DNA of 64,000 nt from Levilactobacillus yonginensis (GTDB taxonomy: Bacteria > Bacillota > Bacilli > Lactobacillales > Lactobacillaceae), in assembly GCF_003946265.1 (NCBI RefSeq), contig NZ_RHNO01000010.1:29727-93726 (forward strand), given 5' to 3'. The position numbers and the translations under genes were made by a program. The notes under the pieces were generated by a model. The model did no database searches, was not told the DNA's origin, and saw nothing but the letters and a program-made list of their open reading frames with translations. Shown here piece by piece: positions 61,019-64,000 of this stretch. Position 1 is the stretch's first letter. Every line of letters starts with the position of its first letter.

Positions 61019-63247
61019 ATGAGTGAAATTACGATTGATTTATCTCAACACTGTTTCCCAGATGGTATCAGTGTGTTCAAACAATCAGCAGTGGATTTAA
61101 AACATAGGAATTTTATTTTCGCAAGGAATGGTTCAGGCAAATCTACTTTTTCTTCAATCATTTCTAATCAGCTTTCAGGTCAATATGATATTCGAATTTA
61201 CAATGGATTTGATAGTATGTTAGGTGAAAATGAGAACCTTAACGCTTTTGCTTTATCAGTAAATGCAAGTGAAAATGAGAAATTAATCGAAGAAAAGCAA
61301 GGTTCTTTAGATGCTAAAAAAGTAGAGTTGAGTCGTATTTTGTCAGAGATTGGTAATCCTGGTATTGGTGATCAAATGGCGACCAATCTAACTGGAAACT
61401 TATTAAAAGCACAGAAAGATGTAAATGAAAAAAGTAAGGATATTGAAAACTTTTTTACGGCATCTGCTGCTCAAATTAAAAATATGAATTCCCCACAAAT
61501 TTCTAGTACGTCGTATAACAAAAATAATTTTAAAAGAGAAATGAAATCAGCGATTCGATTAGAAAGTAATGCATTTGAACAGGCTAAGGATACAGCTAAG
61601 ACTAATGAAAAAATTGCTAAGCCAATTACGTGGAACAAAGTAAACCTTTCGGGATATCTTAATAGTACGAATTCCATTCTAGAGAGCGAGGTTGAAGAAA
61701 AGACTCGAATTCAACGCTTTAATGATAATCAAGATAGAATTAATTTTGCTGCAAAAGGATTGGAGATTCATGAGCACAATGAAGGAGAAGTCTGTGTATT
61801 TTGTGGTAATCCAATTTCAAAAGATACATTTGACGAACTAGAGCGATATTTTAGTGCTGATGAGGTGGAAAATCTAAAAGCGAGAATCAATTCAGGAAAG
61901 GGAAAGGTTAGCGAATTGATTACTGCTGCTGAAAGCGTGAGAGTTGAAAACTCGAATTTTTATCCAAAATTTCAGCGTAAAGCTGTTGAACTAGTACGTC
62001 AAATTTCTGAACAAAAAGAAAAATTTATACGTTTCTGTATGCTATTGAAAAATAACCTTGATGATAAAGAAAAAAATTTGTTCAGTAAACAAAGTCTGAT
62101 TTCTATTGCAATTCCCGAGGATATTGATACTTCTGAATATAATAAATTAGTTGAACAAAATAATTTATTTGGCGATGATTTAGATAGAGAAAAAGAAAAG
62201 GCAAAACTCAAGCTCCGAAAAAATGCTATCAATGAAGCTCTTGAGAGTTTTCAGTATGAAGTGAAAGCCGCTGAATTAAAGAGTAAAGAAGAACGGCGAG
62301 ATGAGATCCAAAATGAAATCAACAAAAAGAATCAAGATAAACAAGTTGTTAAAAATGCAATAGATAAGTTAGAAAATGAAATTAACGATTTGAAGCCTAG
62401 TGCGGAAAAACAAGCAATTGAGCATATCAATCGAAAGCTTCGTGGGGCTGTTCCTTGGCAACTTGATTATTATGAAGAAGGCAATGAATCAGGCTATTAT
62501 TGGGTATCTCAGAAAGATGAAGACGGAAGTATTGTTCACCGAGGAGTGAAAGAACTTTCTACAGGTGAGAAAAATATTATTGCGTTGTTATACTTCTTAG
62601 AGAGATTAGAGGATACAGAAGAAATTCGGAACGGAATTCCAAAAGTGATTATATTCGATGATCCTATGAACTCAAATGATGCTGATATGCAATACCTAAT
62701 AATTACGGAGTTGCAGAGGTTATATCAGGGGAAAACACCTAAGAGATATGACTACTCGAAAGATTACATTGTTATTATGACTCATAATATTCATTTTTAT
62801 CTTAATGTACAGCCTCACGGTGCATTTGAGGATAAGAACCAAAAAACAAAATATGATAAAAATAACTTTTATCATATTAGAAGAGGAAACTTCTTTAAAA
62901 TTGAAAATCAAAAACAGGATTTTAAGACAAATTATGACGCTCTTTGGTCTGAATTGTATGATTTATCTGAGAATGGATTAACTAATTCGATGTTAAATTC
63001 AATGAGACGTATAATTGAAACATACATAGAGTTTACAGGGGTTGATCAAGAAAACTTCTATCGAGGAAATAAAAAATATCTCAAACTGTTTAATGTAAAT
63101 TCGCATTCTGCAATTGATAGTTTATCGGCAGAGGCATTTACAGAAAATGCTCAGGAACTAGTGGACGCATTTCACCAAATATTCAAAGATAATAATGCTG
63201 AATCACATTTTAAAACTCATTGGAAGCAATCGAAAAATAGTAATTAA
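61019..63247 (+). CDS. rloC: RloC-type anticodon nuclease (AAA/SMC-like ATPase with zinc hook)
   Basis: A 742-aa protein. Walker A ARNGSGKST is at residues 35-43. A long coiled coil (about 80-480) is interrupted by C259-x-x-C262 (EVCVFCGNPIS), a Rad50-like zinc hook. The ABC signature is LSTGEKN, Walker B KVIIFDDPMNSND and the switch His MTHN. The C-terminal domain has R663-R664-I-I-E667 and H696 (NSHSAID), matching the Arg/Glu/His triad spacing of PrrC/RloC tRNases. RloC cuts a tRNA at the wobble position as an antiphage or DNA-damage response. No restriction-modification gene is adjacent. AT-rich. Confidence 0.82.
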   Translation: MSEITIDLSQHCFPDGISVFKQSAVDLKHRNFIFARNGSGKSTFSSIISNQLSGQYDIRIYNGFDSMLGENENLNAFALSVNASENEKLIEEKQGSLDAKKVELSRILSEIGNPGIGDQMATNLTGNLLKAQKDVNEKSKDIENFFTASAAQIKNMNSPQISSTSYNKNNFKREMKSAIRLESNAFEQAKDTAKTNEKIAKPITWNKVNLSGYLNSTNSILESEVEEKTRIQRFNDNQDRINFAAKGLEIHEHNEGEVCVFCGNPISKDTFDELERYFSADEVENLKARINSGKGKVSELITAAESVRVENSNFYPKFQRKAVELVRQISEQKEKFIRFCMLLKNNLDDKEKNLFSKQSLISIAIPEDIDTSEYNKLVEQNNLFGDDLDREKEKAKLKLRKNAINEALESFQYEVKAAELKSKEERRDEIQNEINKKNQDKQVVKNAIDKLENEINDLKPSAEKQAIEHINRKLRGAVPWQLDYYEEGNESGYYWVSQKDEDGSIVHRGVKELSTGEKNIIALLYFLERLEDTEEIRNGIPKVIIFDDPMNSNDADMQYLIITELQRLYQGKTPKRYDYSKDYIVIMTHNIHFYLNVQPHGAFEDKNQKTKYDKNNFYHIRRGNFFKIENQKQDFKTNYDALWSELYDLSENGLTNSMLNSMRRIIETYIEFTGVDQENFYRGNKKYLKLFNVNSHSAIDSLSAEAFTENAQELVDAFHQIFKDNNAESHFKTHWKQSKNSN

Positions 63248-63285
63248 AGTAAAATTCTAGCAGACGCTTATTAAAATAATTAAAG

Positions 63286-63325
63286 AAGTTCTTTCCGAAT
63301 AATCAATTCAGAAAGAACTTTTTTT
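63286..63325 (+). terminator. Bidirectional terminator
   Basis: AAGTTCTTTC/GAAAGAACTT with T7 to the right and A-rich sequence to the left. Confidence 0.85.
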
Positions 63326-63665
63326 ACTCGACGTGGACGTCAATCCGTTCGCTCAAGTTAGGATTATTAACGCTGCGTACAGTTATACTAGTATCCCCGA
63401 CACCTGAAGCTGTTATGTCAAAATTTTCGTTACTTATACTTGTAGGAGCCGTAGCAATTGCAGGATTATCACTGGAAATTGTGTATGAGTTTAATTGAGT
63501 ATCGCTCAACTTAATATTATTGTAAGTGCCAACCCACATGATAATATGCTTACTTTGTCCAGGTTTTAAGTAAACAATGTAGACATTAGATGAGATGTCG
63601 GCTACACGATTACCAGCTTCGTTTTGAGATTGCTTAGCGTTGTCGAAGTTAGTAGTATTTAGGAT
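63324..63665 (-). pseudogene. Phage tail protein fragment with Ig-like (Big_2) domain
   Basis: An open frame without a start begins ILNTTNFDNAKQSQNEAGN (63665) and continues through an in-frame Met to an Ig-like fold: SSDNPAIATAPTS, then ITASGVGDTSITVRSV. This is the usual C-terminus of phage major tail proteins. The N-terminal part is missing, so it is a prophage remnant. Low GC like its neighbour. Confidence 0.7.
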
Positions 63666-63695
63666 TTATAACGAATAGCCCTACTTCCGGATTCG

Positions 63696-63726
63696 TTGGG
63701 TGATAGAAAGCGTCTTTATCACCCAA
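63696..63726 (+). terminator. Hairpin in prophage remnant
   Basis: TTGGGTGATA/TATCACCCAA, 10 bp perfect, no T-run. Function unclear. Between here and 63927 I see no gene. Confidence 0.4.
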
Positions 63727-63927
63727 ACACTAAGCATTAGATTTATTGGGAATGATTCCCATAAATAAATTATGTGGTAAACGCCGATATAACAGTATTT
63801 ATCAGGGATACGCGTAGTCGAATTTAGTTTAAAAACAAATGATTGCCTTCCAGTAATTTAGGAAGTAGGTATCTGTCGTTTTTGTCTGTCATTTGGTGAT
63901 GATTGAATGGACGTGGTTAAGCGCTTG

Positions 63928-63962
63928 AATTTACACTTTAAGTGCAACACTAATTAAATAAA
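63928..63962 (+). repeat. 35-bp boundary repeat, right copy
   Basis: Direct copy of 58451-58485 (32 of 35). What follows to the window end could be the start of an insertion sequence cut off by the window edge. Confidence 0.7.
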
Positions 63963-64000
63963 GAATGGCCCATGGCCAAATTTCTGTAAAATGATGTTTG

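Noticed and set aside
61019..63247. Housekeeping SMC or RecN protein
   Set aside because: Length, single CxxC hook and the C-terminal Arg/Glu/His triad fit RloC better, and the surroundings are mobile-element debris.

Overview
The window looks like the chromosome of a lactic acid bacterium of the Lactobacillaceae, most like the Levilactobacillus/Secundilactobacillus branch. The reasons are the Gram-positive ribosome binding sites, the TTG and GTG starts, PepX and proline iminopeptidase, an Opp system with several OppA lipoproteins, a choloylglycine-hydrolase family enzyme, and moderate GC. The genus is an inference. No rRNA, tRNA, CRISPR array or intact transposase was seen.

Layout. 1-8.9 kb: MMPL transporter fragment, bile salt/penicillin acylase family enzyme, YdcF-family protein, GH73 glucosaminidase, beta-lactamase-fold serine hydrolase, TerC protein, a small secreted protein, and a 3-hydroxyisobutyrate-dehydrogenase-like gene broken by a 4-bp duplication. 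9-17.1 kb: two paralogous three-gene ABC importers of the TrpX/COG2984 type, facing away from each other around a degV gene. Each has a long leader encoding a short peptide: Trp-containing before the leftward operon, Phe-rich before the rightward one. 17.8-31.5 kb: CPBP protease, VOC protein, an ABC-F ATPase behind an attenuator, L,D-transpeptidase, proline iminopeptidase, PepX, an APC permease with a cre-like site, a NUDIX/guanylate-kinase-like pair, a Fur-family regulator and two surface/membrane proteins. 32.1-35.1 kb: glutamine-type ABC importer. 35.7-48 kb: hflX and a peptide uptake locus (three oppA paralogues, then oppBCDF). 49-58.2 kb: phosphatase, KefB-type antiporter, HelD-like ATPase, coaA, GNAT, guaA. 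58.4-64 kb: an AT-rich accessory segment with a TetR/TSUP pair, a 5'-truncated integrase, an RloC-type anticodon nuclease and a phage tail fragment, bounded by two direct copies of a 35-bp sequence.

Two features stand out. First, the two amino-acid-importer leaders can be read as ribosome-mediated attenuators of the classical trp/pheL kind, with a self-consistent chain of alternative hairpins in the Phe case. Second, the gene-bearing part up to 55 kb carries 23 copies of roughly 100-200 bp intergenic elements that fold as a long closing stem enclosing internal hairpins. Their stems differ in sequence between copies but keep pairing, and most lie in inverted pairs (left copy +, right copy -). 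None lies inside a gene and none occurs in the AT-rich segment.

Functionally the region is dominated by nitrogen acquisition: oligopeptide uptake (Opp), peptide breakdown (PepX, proline iminopeptidase), and import of glutamine-type and probably aromatic amino acids, next to wall enzymes and housekeeping genes.
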